Origin: Lasiodiplodia sp. COLG20
Taxonomy: Eukaryota; Ascomycota; Dothideomycetes; Botryosphaeriales; Botryosphaeriaceae
Reading direction: 5' to 3'
Assembly (NCBI GenBank): GCA_009801085.1
Contig: VNWV01000006.1
Coordinates: 1,178,001 to 1,242,000 of the forward strand
Length of the DNA stretch: 64,000 bases
Every line of letters begins with the position of its first letter. Within the stretch, counting starts at the first letter, position 1. A program made the translations under genes and the position numbers. Under the pieces are notes generated by a model. The model had not been told where the DNA came from and searched no databases. It saw nothing but the letters and a program-made list of their open reading frames with translations. Shown here in pieces: positions 1 through 9,032 of this stretch.

Positions 1-289
1 GCACACTATCTTGAGGCATGATTGTCGGTATTAGGGCTCAATCGTCTTCCATAAGCTTGAAACCCCACACAATTCGTATAATGCCTGCGCCGCCAGCTGG
101 CACAGGATGTGATCAGCGCTGATCTAGTGGGACGACCCGAAGCCTCATCGCCAATCGCCCATGGCCCATGGCCGACGGAACGCCGGCGGCTTACGGCAAT
201 CCAGCCTCCAAGGCCATGGTAGTTGACCTTACAAAGCTCTGGTTCGCATATCCACATTCATCAGGCAACGTTTTTGGGGGTCTCCACCA
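1..289. other. intergenic, no gene seen
   Basis: Short frames on both strands have no recognisable product. Nothing else stands out before the tandem repeat that begins near 290. Confidence 0.5.
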
Positions 290-568
290 TGGGGATCAGC
301 CATGGATTTCCCAGTCAGGCCCATGTAAACGCCGGTTTAGGATCACTTAGACTGAATGTGGACCTTTCACTGTAGAGCTCAGCCGCCAATATCCTACTAC
401 ACTTACGTACATCCCCATCGGACCTTGCACTGTAGGGCTCAGCCATGCCCATTCAGGTCCACGTACACTTCGATGCGGACCTTTCACCGTAGGGCAGCCA
501 CGGATTGCCTATTCTGGTTCACGTATACTCGGATGCTGAGGGATAGACTCACGTAAACTTCGATGTGA
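290..568. repeat. imperfect tandem repeat, unit about 57-63 bp
   Basis: Three recognisable units begin with GGACCTT(T/G)CAC(T/C)GTAGGGC-like sequence at 360, 420 and 477. A diverged unit precedes them (about 293-359) and a partial one follows (about 540-568). Each unit carries a CAYGTAHAC-like core, best seen as CACGTACACTTCGATG, CACGTATACTCGGATG and CACGTAAACTTCGATG. The array ends about 15 bp before a TATA box, so it forms the upstream part of the promoter of the EF-hand gene that starts at 676. Confidence 0.75.
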
Positions 569-583
569 TGGAGGACTGTGAAA

Positions 584-590
584 TATAAAA
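584..590 (+). promoter_or_regulatory. TATA box of the secreted EF-hand gene
   Basis: TATAAAA lies 86 bp upstream of the ATG at 676 and just after the tandem-repeat array. Spacing and sequence fit a canonical TATA element, which in fungi is usual for strongly regulated genes. Confidence 0.6.
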
Positions 591-675
591 GCGAGTCCAG
601 TGTCTGCAAACCAGACCATCAATCACCACCACAATCAGCTCAGCTCAACCAAAGCCAACCAACACTTCAGCCATC

Positions 676-1188
676 ATGCAGCCCTCCACGCTCTTCGTCA
701 TCCTTTCCGCCATTGCTCCATTCGCCGCCGCCGCGTGCTGCCGAGCCGACGACAACGGAATTTGCGGAGACGGCACTACGGGCACCCCATACTGCGGCTA
801 CGGGCCTTGCGACTGGACTGGTTGCAACTGCGAGGGCGGTAAGTTGTTGGATGAAATAAAGCTCCATACCACAACACTAACCTTTTCGTTCTAGGTTGCC
901 GCAGCGGTTCGGCCGCTGCCATGGGGAGCGCCGTCGAAGCTGGAGCGAGCGAGGTCCCTTCGGCCACCGATGCCTTCAAAGCCGCTAATGTTGACGGCAC
1001 CGGAAACCTTACCCTGCACCAGTACACTCAGTACGTCGGTGCTGCGGACGATGACAAGGCTTACGTCGAATGGATCGACAAGTAGGTCCTCCGTTCCTTT
1101 AAATATAAGCGTGACACTGATCAACTGGGCTAGGCACGACACGAACGGCGATGGTGTCCTGAGCCTCGAGGAGGCCCTCGCCGAGTAG
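676..1188 (+). CDS. small secreted Cys-rich protein with C-terminal EF-hand
   Basis: Exons are 676-838, 895-1081 and 1134-1188, joined by introns GTAAGT...CTAG and GTAGGT...GCTAG, giving 134 aa. Residues 1-19 form a signal peptide (hydrophobic core LFVILSAIAPFAAAA). A compact block with eight cysteines follows, starting CCRADDNGICGDG and including GYGPCDWTGCNCEGGCR. The C terminus is a canonical calcium loop, DTNGDGVLSLEE at 119-130, with acidic or polar residues at positions 1, 3, 5, 9 and 12. A degenerate first EF-hand (NVDGTGNLTLHQ) precedes it. The protein is probably exported, disulfide-bonded and calcium-binding. An effector or cell-wall role is inference only. The TATA box and repeat array upstream suggest regulated expression. 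It could equally be a non-effector secreted protein of unknown function. Confidence 0.8.
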
Positions 1189-1846
1189 GGTCTCTCTACT
1201 CGAGCCACGCAGCCACGACACTCGCTTACGAATCACGACGCTCTTTTTCTTGGGTACAATATAGCGATGGATGCCACGGACCGACTCGTAGCCGCTCTGA
1301 GAGTTCGTTGCATGCAGAGGTGTACTGTAGCCGTTAGCTAGAGCCATAGAATGAAGAGTTATGCTTCGGTATTTTTCGTGTGTTAGTGAGTGAATATAGA
1401 ATTTCGAATTAAGACATCCCGGTGTGGATAAAATACAGTAGTTTATAGGGCGCGGCTGGGACCCAAAAATTAGCGTCTTGGCGTGCGCGCTCGCCAATAA
1501 ACAGACACGGTGTACGAGAGACTGACTGTACGACGGGACGGCTGCATCTGGATATAAAAGCGCCATCTCCGCCACTTTGCCTTCGTGCTTCCGCAGGTCC
1601 TGAGAGCCGACTGCGACATCCTCGGAACCTCACTCGGGTGTGTCGGATCGAGAGCAAGGGACACGGACACGATGGACGCGTCGGTGAGATTGTTGATCCG
1701 CTGCCCTGTCGTTTCCGGCGGATGTTGGGGTGCGGCGACGCGACACGGGCGCCCCACATGGCGATGCAAGCCATCGCCCCCTTCCTCGCCTCGCCGGGCG
1801 ACCTTGTGAACGTCTCGCGAGCTGCACGCTCCAGCCTGTCGTCGCC
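1189..1846. other. intergenic, 3' flank and promoter
   Basis: Holds the 3' flank of the EF-hand gene and the promoter of the Zn2Cys6 gene. The overlapping frames here are not supported by codon pattern or family resemblance. Confidence 0.5.
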
Positions 1847-3344
1847 ATGCCCGATGAATCGCAGTCCAAGCGCCCCGCTACCAGGCGATCGCACAAGAAG
1901 ACGCGCACCGGCTGCGTGCAATGCAAGCAGCGCCGCGTGAAAGTATGATCCTCTTCTCGCAAGAATTCCAGCGCTTCCCTGCAGCCACCCGCCCCCAGCC
2001 CTCTTGCCTGCACCGAGATCTACGCACATCGTGAGAGTAACTGACTCAGCCCTACGCCCTTTCTCGCTGCAGCTTTGCTCCCTCGCCGGCCGCAAGAGAC
2101 CAGCACGCCGTGGCCGCGGGGCTTGCTAACACGCTCGACAGTGCGACGAGAAGAAACCCTCGTGCGGCAACTGCATAAAGCGAGAGCAGTCATGCAGCCT
2201 TCAATTCGTCGTCCCCAATCTGCCCTACAGCCGCCCAACAACCCAGAAGTCGACCCTTTCAGATAGCAGCAGCCGCACCCAATCACCCGTCGCCCTGGCC
2301 CCAAACATACAGCCAAATCCAGCATCCCCGTCGCCGGCACTCGCATCCCCAGCCCCTACTTCAATTCCACTTACCTTCTCTGTCGAGGACATGGAACTCT
2401 TGCATCACTACACCGTCTCTACTAGCCTTACCTTCTCCACCCGCTCCGACGTCCTCGAAGTCTACAGATTAGCCGCTCCCGAAATCGCCTTCTCGGATCC
2501 GCCCCTGATGCACGGTCTGCTCGCCATTTCTGGTCTGCACCGCGCTCACTGCTGCAGCGACATCGAGAAGCGCCGCCGGTACAGCACCATCTCCGCCGCC
2601 CATCAGAACATTGCCCTCTGCGCCTTCCGTGAGCGCCTGACCAATCTGACCCGCGAGACTTGCCCTGGCGTCTTCCTCTTCTCCGCCTGGCTGGCCCTGT
2701 ATGTACTCGGTTCCATGCACCGCCTCCAATCCGCCGACCCCAATGCCGCCTCCGTCATCGACTTCGAGGACCCGTCCGAATGGATGCGCCTGATGCGCGG
2801 CGTCCCGTCCATCCTGCGCCAGAGCGCCGTGTGGGACTGGATCCGCGAGAGCCCTCTGCGGCCCATTCTCGAGCCGGGCTTCGTCACCGAGGAGCCGCTG
2901 TCCCCGGATATGGAACGTCGCTTCGCGACGCTGCGCCGTGTGCTGGTCGACGAGCCTCTACCCATATCGACACCAGACGCCCCTCAGATGGACGACGAGG
3001 AGCGCAGCGTCTACGCCGAGTGCCTGTCCATGTTGCAGATGTACACGGCCTTCATCCTGCGGCCTTCGACGCCCGAGGGCCCGCTGGATCTGGTCGGCAC
3101 CACGATGATCTGGCCGAACGTCGTGCCCGATCGCTGGGTCGAGTATCTGGGACAGCATCGGCCCGGCGCCCTGGTAATGCTGGCTCAGTTTGCAGTGCTG
3201 GTGAACAACTTGCGCGGCTTCTGGTGGGCCAAGGGTTGGGGCCAAGGGCTAATCATCACCGCGTGGAAACTGCTACCGCCCGAGTGGAAGAGCTTAGTCG
3301 AGGATCCGGCGGAGCGAGTGGGCTGTACGCTGGGTGCGATATAG
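1847..3344 (+). CDS. Zn(II)2Cys6 transcription factor, UPC2-like
   Basis: Exons are 1847-1942 and 2142-3344; the intron (GTATGA...CGACAG) falls inside the zinc cluster. The product is 432 aa. The N terminus is basic (SHKKTRTG) and the fungal binuclear cluster occupies residues 23-50, with spacing C-x2-C-x6-C-x6-C-x2-C-x6-C (Cys 23, 26, 33, 40, 43, 50). A Ser/Pro-rich linker follows, then a helical regulatory region (MELLHHYTVSTSLTFS, FSDPPLMHGLLAISGLHRAH) of the kind seen in sterol-uptake-control (UPC2/ECM22-like) regulators of moulds. Such proteins bind CGG-containing sites as nuclear regulators, and the family is large and functionally diverse. No adjacent pathway genes point to a target. 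The start is the ATG nearest the cluster; an upstream in-frame start is possible. Confidence 0.88.
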
Positions 3345-5280
3345 TTGTGGGATGGGGTCGGTATTTTGGGTTGGGAGAAAAACATGATCGTTGAACATTT
3401 GCGACTTGGTTGCCCCAGCAGCGGATGGGGCGAGACGGTGGCCTGGAGTATCACAGGTTGGGAGATTTGATCACAAGCTCTGCCAAGGAGGGCCTGATCC
3501 GGCATGAAGGTAGAGTATAAGACAAATTACCTTGAAGACGACCGTAAAGGGTTGTCAATTGACGAAGCGGACAGGACGTGTGAGTGCGTGAAAGACGGTG
3601 CTCTCCTAGGGAGACGCCGTCCATTGGAGCCACGACAGTAAACTCATGTTTGAGCGTGCGTTGATATGGCATGGCCATTGGTCAAACTCTCGTGGCATCC
3701 ATCAATGCCTCGGAAATTGGTCGCACAAACGTCCTTCGGTCTCGCTTCTGCCGGTGAGTTGTTTTCAGGCAGTGCAAGCGGGAAGACATAGCCACCACTT
3801 GGGGCAAAATCCCGCAGCCTTAGGATATTAAGAGGCAAAGGACGATGCAAAAGCGGGATCATGCATCAGGTGGCTTACAGAAAAGGCGGGGAACAAGGGC
3901 TCAGGCTTTGGCACGGACAATTATACGAACATGTCCCCAAGACTAAGCTGCTGCCCGTGGCCGTTGAGATCTCTCTGTGCTCAAGTCGTCCACGACAGTA
4001 AACTCAGCACTCGGATTAGGTACCGACCCCAGATGTCAACCCTGGAGATGCTTGGGCGACTGCAAGGCTTGGTTGCTAGAGATAGCCCCCAAGGTCGGGC
4101 AAAGGTTGTGATGAGATTAGGTGGGTCCAGAGAAGCAGCGAAGGCCTTCTTCAGCCCTGCGAATACACAGCCTCTTCCTTCCAGGTGCCGATCCACCACG
4201 GGACTCGCTCAGCGTCGCGGTATCATGCCCAATGAGAATTCGACAGCTTTACGTCCGAGGTCATGCAATCAAAGGGAGTGAAAGGCACGTGCGGCCAACA
4301 TAGCGGGACTGCGCCATGTCGCTGTTGTTTTCGCGCCGTGGAGTCCTCGGCTTGGCGCATCCTTCAATGTATATATTTGGAAAGCGGACGGAGACTGGTG
4401 CGTCACCGCCCGGGCCTGATCAGTTAGGCCGTCGCGCTGAGGCTGATTCTGCCTTGCGAGGCGAGCTCGTAAAAATCGAGCATTATTACCCAGAAGGGGC
4501 GCGGCTGTTCGCGATACCGCGGTTGGCTGAGGCACAATAGCCGCCGCCCGTACGGCACAGAGCCGAATGGCGGTGGCGGCTGCACTCTGATGCGACCCGT
4601 GACCGCCGAAGGATCATTGCCGTGCGCTGCATGCGACTCCCGCGATGCCGGCTTTACCGACTGCCAGCGGGCGCATTCCACCACCTGATGTCATATGTCC
4701 AGCCTGGGCGGAAGAACTGATTTTGTTTTGATCGTCGGCGCGTGGTTAACGGCTCCGGGCCGGTCCCTCAGCAACGACGTAGCACAGTTGCTGCCTTGCG
4801 ACACTGCCCTGCTGCTCAATCCTCCTATGCCTGGAAACGGTGCAGAGGAAGCGGCGCACGCCGTTGGAAGTCGGAGGTGTGATGTGATGAGGAGTTGGGC
4901 CCTGGTGTGTTTTGCACAGCCCCGGTCGCACCTGCTCACTACAGCGACAAGCTTTGCATTGGCCGTGGCCCGCTGCAAGCTCACCCCCCGATCGGGTAAG
5001 GTCGGCCCTTTGGTGAGCTCACCTCCGCATCCTTCGCGCAAGGCGCACCTGTCTCAGTCTGCGTCTCCGCCATTCAGCCAACTGCGATCGCGCTAGTTAT
5101 ATATCACCTGTCGCTCGCACAATCTGTTGTCTCCTCCTCTCACATTTCACGCCTCCATATCCCGCGACTTGCAACACTGTTAGTCGCACACAACATTTCG
5201 ACCAGGAAGCTTCCCCGCCCGCTTTCTCCACCTTCACCGTCGCAAACGACGCATCAACTTAGCGCACCACCAACGTCGCA
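3345..5280. other. 1.9-kb intergenic region
   Basis: I see no convincing gene on either strand. A 17-bp direct repeat (CCACGACAGTAAACTCA) occurs at about 3630 and 3990, perhaps from an old local duplication. TATATAT at about 5098-5104 and a C/T-rich leader precede the stomatin start at 5281. Confidence 0.5.
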
Positions 5281-6417
5281 ATGGACTCCTCCAGTGCTCC
5301 GCAGACCAACGGCAAGGCGCCGCTGTCCGACAGCACCGCCAGCTCTGCCAGGCGCATTCGAGACAACTCCGACGAGCCAATTGTCAAGGTCCAGCCCCCG
5401 CGCCGCGAGGATCTCCAGCCCAGCTATGCCCAGGTCCTCAAGCCAGAAGCCGAAGACTCTGGCCACGGCTGGTACGGTGCCATGATCGATACCTTGGGCT
5501 CCTGCATTGGTACCCTCGGTGCTATTCCGTGCTGCCTCTGCTGCCCCAACCCGTACAAGCCCGTCAGCCAGGGCAACGTCGGTCTGGTCACCAAGTTCGG
5601 TCGCTTCGCCCGCGCGGTCGACCCCGGTCTCGTCAAAGTCAACCCACTCAGCGAGAACCTGATTCAGGTCGATGTCAAGATCCAGATCGTCGGTAAGTAG
5701 CGAGAACACGCCGAGGCCAGCGAGAATATCGTTTCTAATGTGAACCAAACAGAGGTCCCCAAGCAGGTCTGCATGACCAAGGATAATGTTTCGCTCTATC
5801 TCACGTCAGTCATCTACTACCGTATCACGTCGCCGCACAAGGCCGCCTTTGGCATCGCCAACATCCGCCAGGCGCTTGTCGAACGCACTCAGACCACCCT
5901 TCGCCACGTCATTGGCGCCCGCGTGCTCCAGGATGTTATCGAACGCCGCGAGGAAATCGCAGCCTCGATCCGTGAGATCATCGAGGACACCTCGACCTCG
6001 TGGGGTGTTGAGGTCGAGAGCATGCTCATCAAGGACATCATCTTCAGCCAGGAGCTCCAAGACTCTCTGTCCATGGCCGCCCAGAGCAAGCGTACCGGAG
6101 AGGCCAAGGTCATCGCCGCACGCGCCGAAGTCGAATCCGCCAAGCTCATGCGCCAGGCCGCCGATATCCTGTCCAGCGCTCCTGCCATGCAGATCCGCTA
6201 CCTGGAGGCCATGCAGGCAATGGCCAAGACCGCGAACAGCAAGGTCATCTTCTTGCCTGCCACGAACCAGACAGTCCAGGCGCAGCTTGCCCAGGCTGAT
6301 TCCGTCGGCGAAGGTCCCAGCAGGTACCGCGACGAAGGCGCCGCGGATTTCGGCCATGGCACCCACAACACCGGCTTTGACAGGGCCCTCCAGGCCGGCC
6401 AGGTCGAGAGCATCTAA
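5281..6417 (+). CDS. stomatin-like SPFH/band 7 membrane protein
   Basis: Exons are 5281-5692 and 5753-6417 (intron GTAAGT...AACAG), giving 358 aa. A roughly 70-residue disordered N terminus leads to a short hydrophobic, Cys-rich hairpin (GAIPCCLCCPNPYKPV) that would insert into one membrane leaflet. The SPFH domain follows: QGNVGLVTKFGRFARAVDPG, then TSVIYYRITSPHKAAFGI and the typical stomatin stretch ATQLRHVIG-type, here TTLRHVIGARVLQDVIERRE. After it come the EAKVIAARAEVESAKLMR coiled coil and a C-terminal tail. Stomatins are oligomeric raft scaffolds; mould homologues (StoA/StoB type) act at the plasma membrane or vacuole and in polar growth. Length and domain order are normal. Prohibitins are excluded by the palmitoylation-type hairpin and the tail. 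Confidence 0.92.
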
Positions 6418-7143
6418 ATCGCACATTATCGGTAATGCGCGCAACAAATCGTGGTGAATTTGTACGATGAACGAGGAACGAATTGCTACGAGTACCCGGA
6501 TTTTATTTTTTCTTTTGCTCGAATTGCTCTGCAGTGGAGGGTGTGAAAGTTGGCTGAGGAGGGAGCTGGACTTGACCACGTTTTTTTGATACCCCAAAAG
6601 GATACCCGCGTTGTCATTCGCTTCGTCCTGCTTAAGGTCTACTGTATGTACTTTCAATAGGAATTAATCGTATTATTAAAGAAGCTCGCGTGTCTGCTCG
6701 TCCATTCAGTCTTGTGCGCTTGCATACCAGTTTCGCCGGCTTTGTTGTCTTCTGGTAAAAGTTTCGGGAAGGTCAAATTCTTTTGTCATCTGCTGCAGCT
6801 CCGCTTAGGCTAGCTGGTGGTAACTTCTCGATAGTGTCTGAAGCTTCCTGATTGGCGTATGCCTCTGAAGGACCTCGATGAGTTGCAGCTTGGCTTACCT
6901 TTATCGATGGGTCACAACGTCTTAGACACCCGCCATGATCTGAAGAATGCTTGTTCTCGATCAGCCCTTTCATTGTCAATAAAGTCAACGCTTTGCATGT
7001 GAGCAGCGCTGCGTAAGCAATGCGCAGATGCCCAAAGCTTGCTGGAGCTAAAATAGCTGTACTTAAATCCTTCATCAACAGCATATCTGTACCGTCAATC
7101 CCACACTCAAGCAGCAATTACATTTATCAACAATACTATCGAA
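6418..7143. other. intergenic, lower GC
   Basis: Holds the stomatin 3' flank and then AT-richer sequence. A 114-codon minus-strand frame (6773-7117) lacks a proper ATG start and family resemblance, so it is not called. Confidence 0.5.
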
Positions 7144-7302
7144 ATGAAAACACTAAACGACAGACCGTGTACGTGCCAGCTCATCGCACTGACCGATGAC
7201 TCCAACGGCCTAAGGCACTGCACTTGCGGTCATTGTGAGTGTAGGCACCTTGACAGTATCGCCAATGACTGCCGGCTACAAGAGTGTTCGAGCACGACAT
7301 GA
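7144..7302 (+). CDS. possible small Cys-rich ORF, uncertain
   Basis: An ATG preceded by a leader-like context (ATCAACAATACTATCGAA) opens a 52-codon frame containing CTCGHCEC. A second Cys cluster (CGQCSYC) sits just downstream in another frame (about 7310-7340). A GTGAGT at about 7225 could start an intron joining the two, but no clean join was found. Metallothionein-like spacing is suggestive only. The surroundings are repeat-rich, so this may be a gene relic or chance. Confidence 0.2.
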   Translation: MKTLNDRPCTCQLIALTDDSNGLRHCTCGHCECRHLDSIANDCRLQECSSTT

Positions 7303-7481
7303 TCGTGGACCTTGTGGGCAGTGCTCGTACTGCGCTGAGAAGCTCCAGATTGTCTACAGAAGGGCGTTACTGCGAATGCCTAGTGCAAAGAATAGCAAGG
7401 TATTGGAGGAAGGGATAACTACGGCCCACTAGAACAAATGAACTCATAATATTTGTGAGAAGTTGTCCGACTTGGGCAAAT

Positions 7482-7555
7482 GAAGCCGTCGTCCGGACAT
7501 GGAGGTATAATTGTTAAGTGGACATTTGCATCTAGATGATAGCTTCAACTACCCA
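7482..7555. repeat. decayed MITE inner palindrome (copy C)
   Basis: TGAAGCCGTCGTCCGGACAT at the left and GATAGCTTCAACTACCCA at the right match the two inner arms of the full copies at 7785 and 41536. The centre is diverged and the outer terminal repeats are absent. Confidence 0.6.
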
Positions 7556-7784
7556 CGACATGTCCTAGAGATAACACTTGAAGGCGTGACTGAGAGAATA
7601 TCCAGAATATGGCTGATAATACGACATAATGGAATGATACACAGATATCAGCCGACCAATGTTAGCCGTGGAAATGGAGGATCAGAATTGCTATCTTGAT
7701 CGTGATTAATGAAAGTCTTCAAAACCGATGTTTCTCTCCGTAGCTCGAAGCGCAGTATACTTGGCATTGGAAACCTTGCAGGAT

Positions 7785-8009
7785 ACAGTCCCCTCTCGTA
7801 GCCGATGGCTAGCGTGGATGTGTTTTTGCTCATGTCATGGGTATATGAAGCTATCGTCCGGACGAGAATGTCGAATTAAAAATTCCACATACACGTCCGG
7901 ACGATAGCTTCAACTACCCACATGTGTTATTTTTTTTTTTAAGGCAGAGCTGCTATGTTCTAGAGCCCTACTATTCTTCGCGCTACCCATCGGCTGCAGC
8001 ACCCCTCTG
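7785..8009 (+). mobile_element. MITE-like element, full copy A (225 bp)
   Basis: Outer imperfect terminal inverted repeats are about 29 bp: the left end carries TAGCCGATGGCTAGCG, and the right end reads in reverse complement GCAGCCGATGGGTAGCG. An inner, nearly perfect inverted repeat (GAAGCTATCGTCCGGACG / CGTCCGGACGATAGCTTC) flanks an AT-rich spacer. A T-rich segment and TTAAGGCAGAGCTG follow. It matches copy B at 41536-41773 end to end in opposite orientation. It has no coding capacity, so it is non-autonomous. Clear target-site duplications were not identified. Confidence 0.8.
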
Positions 8010-8032
8010 TATGCTCTTTTTCGCCCAGGATC

Positions 8033-8341
8033 ATGACGTCAGAACCTCGGTCGAAGAAGGCCAAGCAAAGTAGGACAGGCATTAGAGAAGGGCTCGAGGT
8101 ATTTCGGCGGAAGCTTGCTGGAATGACAGAGTCAGAGCGGAGAACACTAGGCACGCTGATAGGAGGTCCGCTCGCAGAGTTTTTGATGTCCGAATGGAAG
8201 ACGTGGCCGCCATACGAAGTCCCGTGCGCAGCATGCGGCAGCACCTCTCCGATTCGTAGGAGCCAAGTGATGCGCTGGATTCAGAAAACTCATATCGGAG
8301 CTGGTCTGGGCGGTGCGACAATTGGTCGGGGTGGTGCGTGA
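8033..8341 (+). CDS. hypothetical short ORF beside the MITE
   Basis: A 102-codon ATG frame with a basic N terminus (RSKKAKQSRTGIREGLEVF) and one CAAC pair. No family is recognised. It starts 23 bp after MITE copy A, within a TGACGTCA palindrome. It could be a relic or a non-coding frame. Confidence 0.2.
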   Translation: MTSEPRSKKAKQSRTGIREGLEVFRRKLAGMTESERRTLGTLIGGPLAEFLMSEWKTWPPYEVPCAACGSTSPIRRSQVMRWIQKTHIGAGLGGATIGRGGA

Positions 8342-9032
8342 TTTGATCAGGCAGAGACTTTGCCGACAGTCATACGCTGAGCAACCAGGCTGAAGACGGC
8401 GACGGAAGACATGAACAGAACCAAGTTGTAGAACTTTTGGCCGTCAGAAGATTCATGCCTAGATCAGGAGGTGAAGCGTACAGCATTGCGGGAATATGCG
8501 CTCTCTTCGGCCTCGCTGCGGGCCTCGACGAAGAGGCGGCGGAGGTTGGGTAGATTCGAGGTCTGTGAGGCGAGTCAGCATGGACAGTGCAGCGAGAGCC
8601 AGATTGCGACCGAACCATCTCAAGAATTGCAGCTTTGCGTGTCGGGGTTGCAGGGGCGCGGTGGCAGAGGCGGATTGCATGGGTGCGGTGGGGAGCGGAC
8701 TGTGGGCGGCTTGGCATTGGACTTTAAGCTTGGGTGGTTGCGTAGGGCGGTGGACCAGCCCTGAACGCTACTAGAAGCCAGAACACCGCATCCGCCTCGA
8801 GCTTCTCCGCGACACCACGCGCTCGCATCCTCACCGCCCACCACCTCTGCAACCCGCGGACGTCGTCGGTCCGCCCTCCTGAGCTCGCCGCACTCGCTCC
8901 CGATCGCCCGCGCCTCCCTCCGTCCCCAAAGCCGACCCCCGTTCCTGCGGCGTCAGGCTCCGAAATAATACCAGGAAATTGGTGCATGAGGGGCACGACC
9001 ACCGTCGTCACCTCTGCAGCTGACCAGTAGAG
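8342..9032. other. intergenic, AP-1 beta promoter
   Basis: GC-rich sequence upstream of the AP-1 beta start. Several overlapping frames are seen but none resembles a known protein. No distinct element was recognised. Confidence 0.5.

Noticed and set aside
1409..2095. 228-codon minus-strand frame
   Set aside because: Overlaps the intron and first exon of the Zn2Cys6 gene and has no recognisable domain.
3630..4006. 17-bp direct repeat as a mobile-element footprint
   Set aside because: No terminal repeats or internal structure connect the two copies; more likely an old local duplication.
8034..8041. TGACGTCA as a CRE site
   Set aside because: Perfect palindrome, but it overlaps the ATG of a doubtful ORF and no promoter context is evident.
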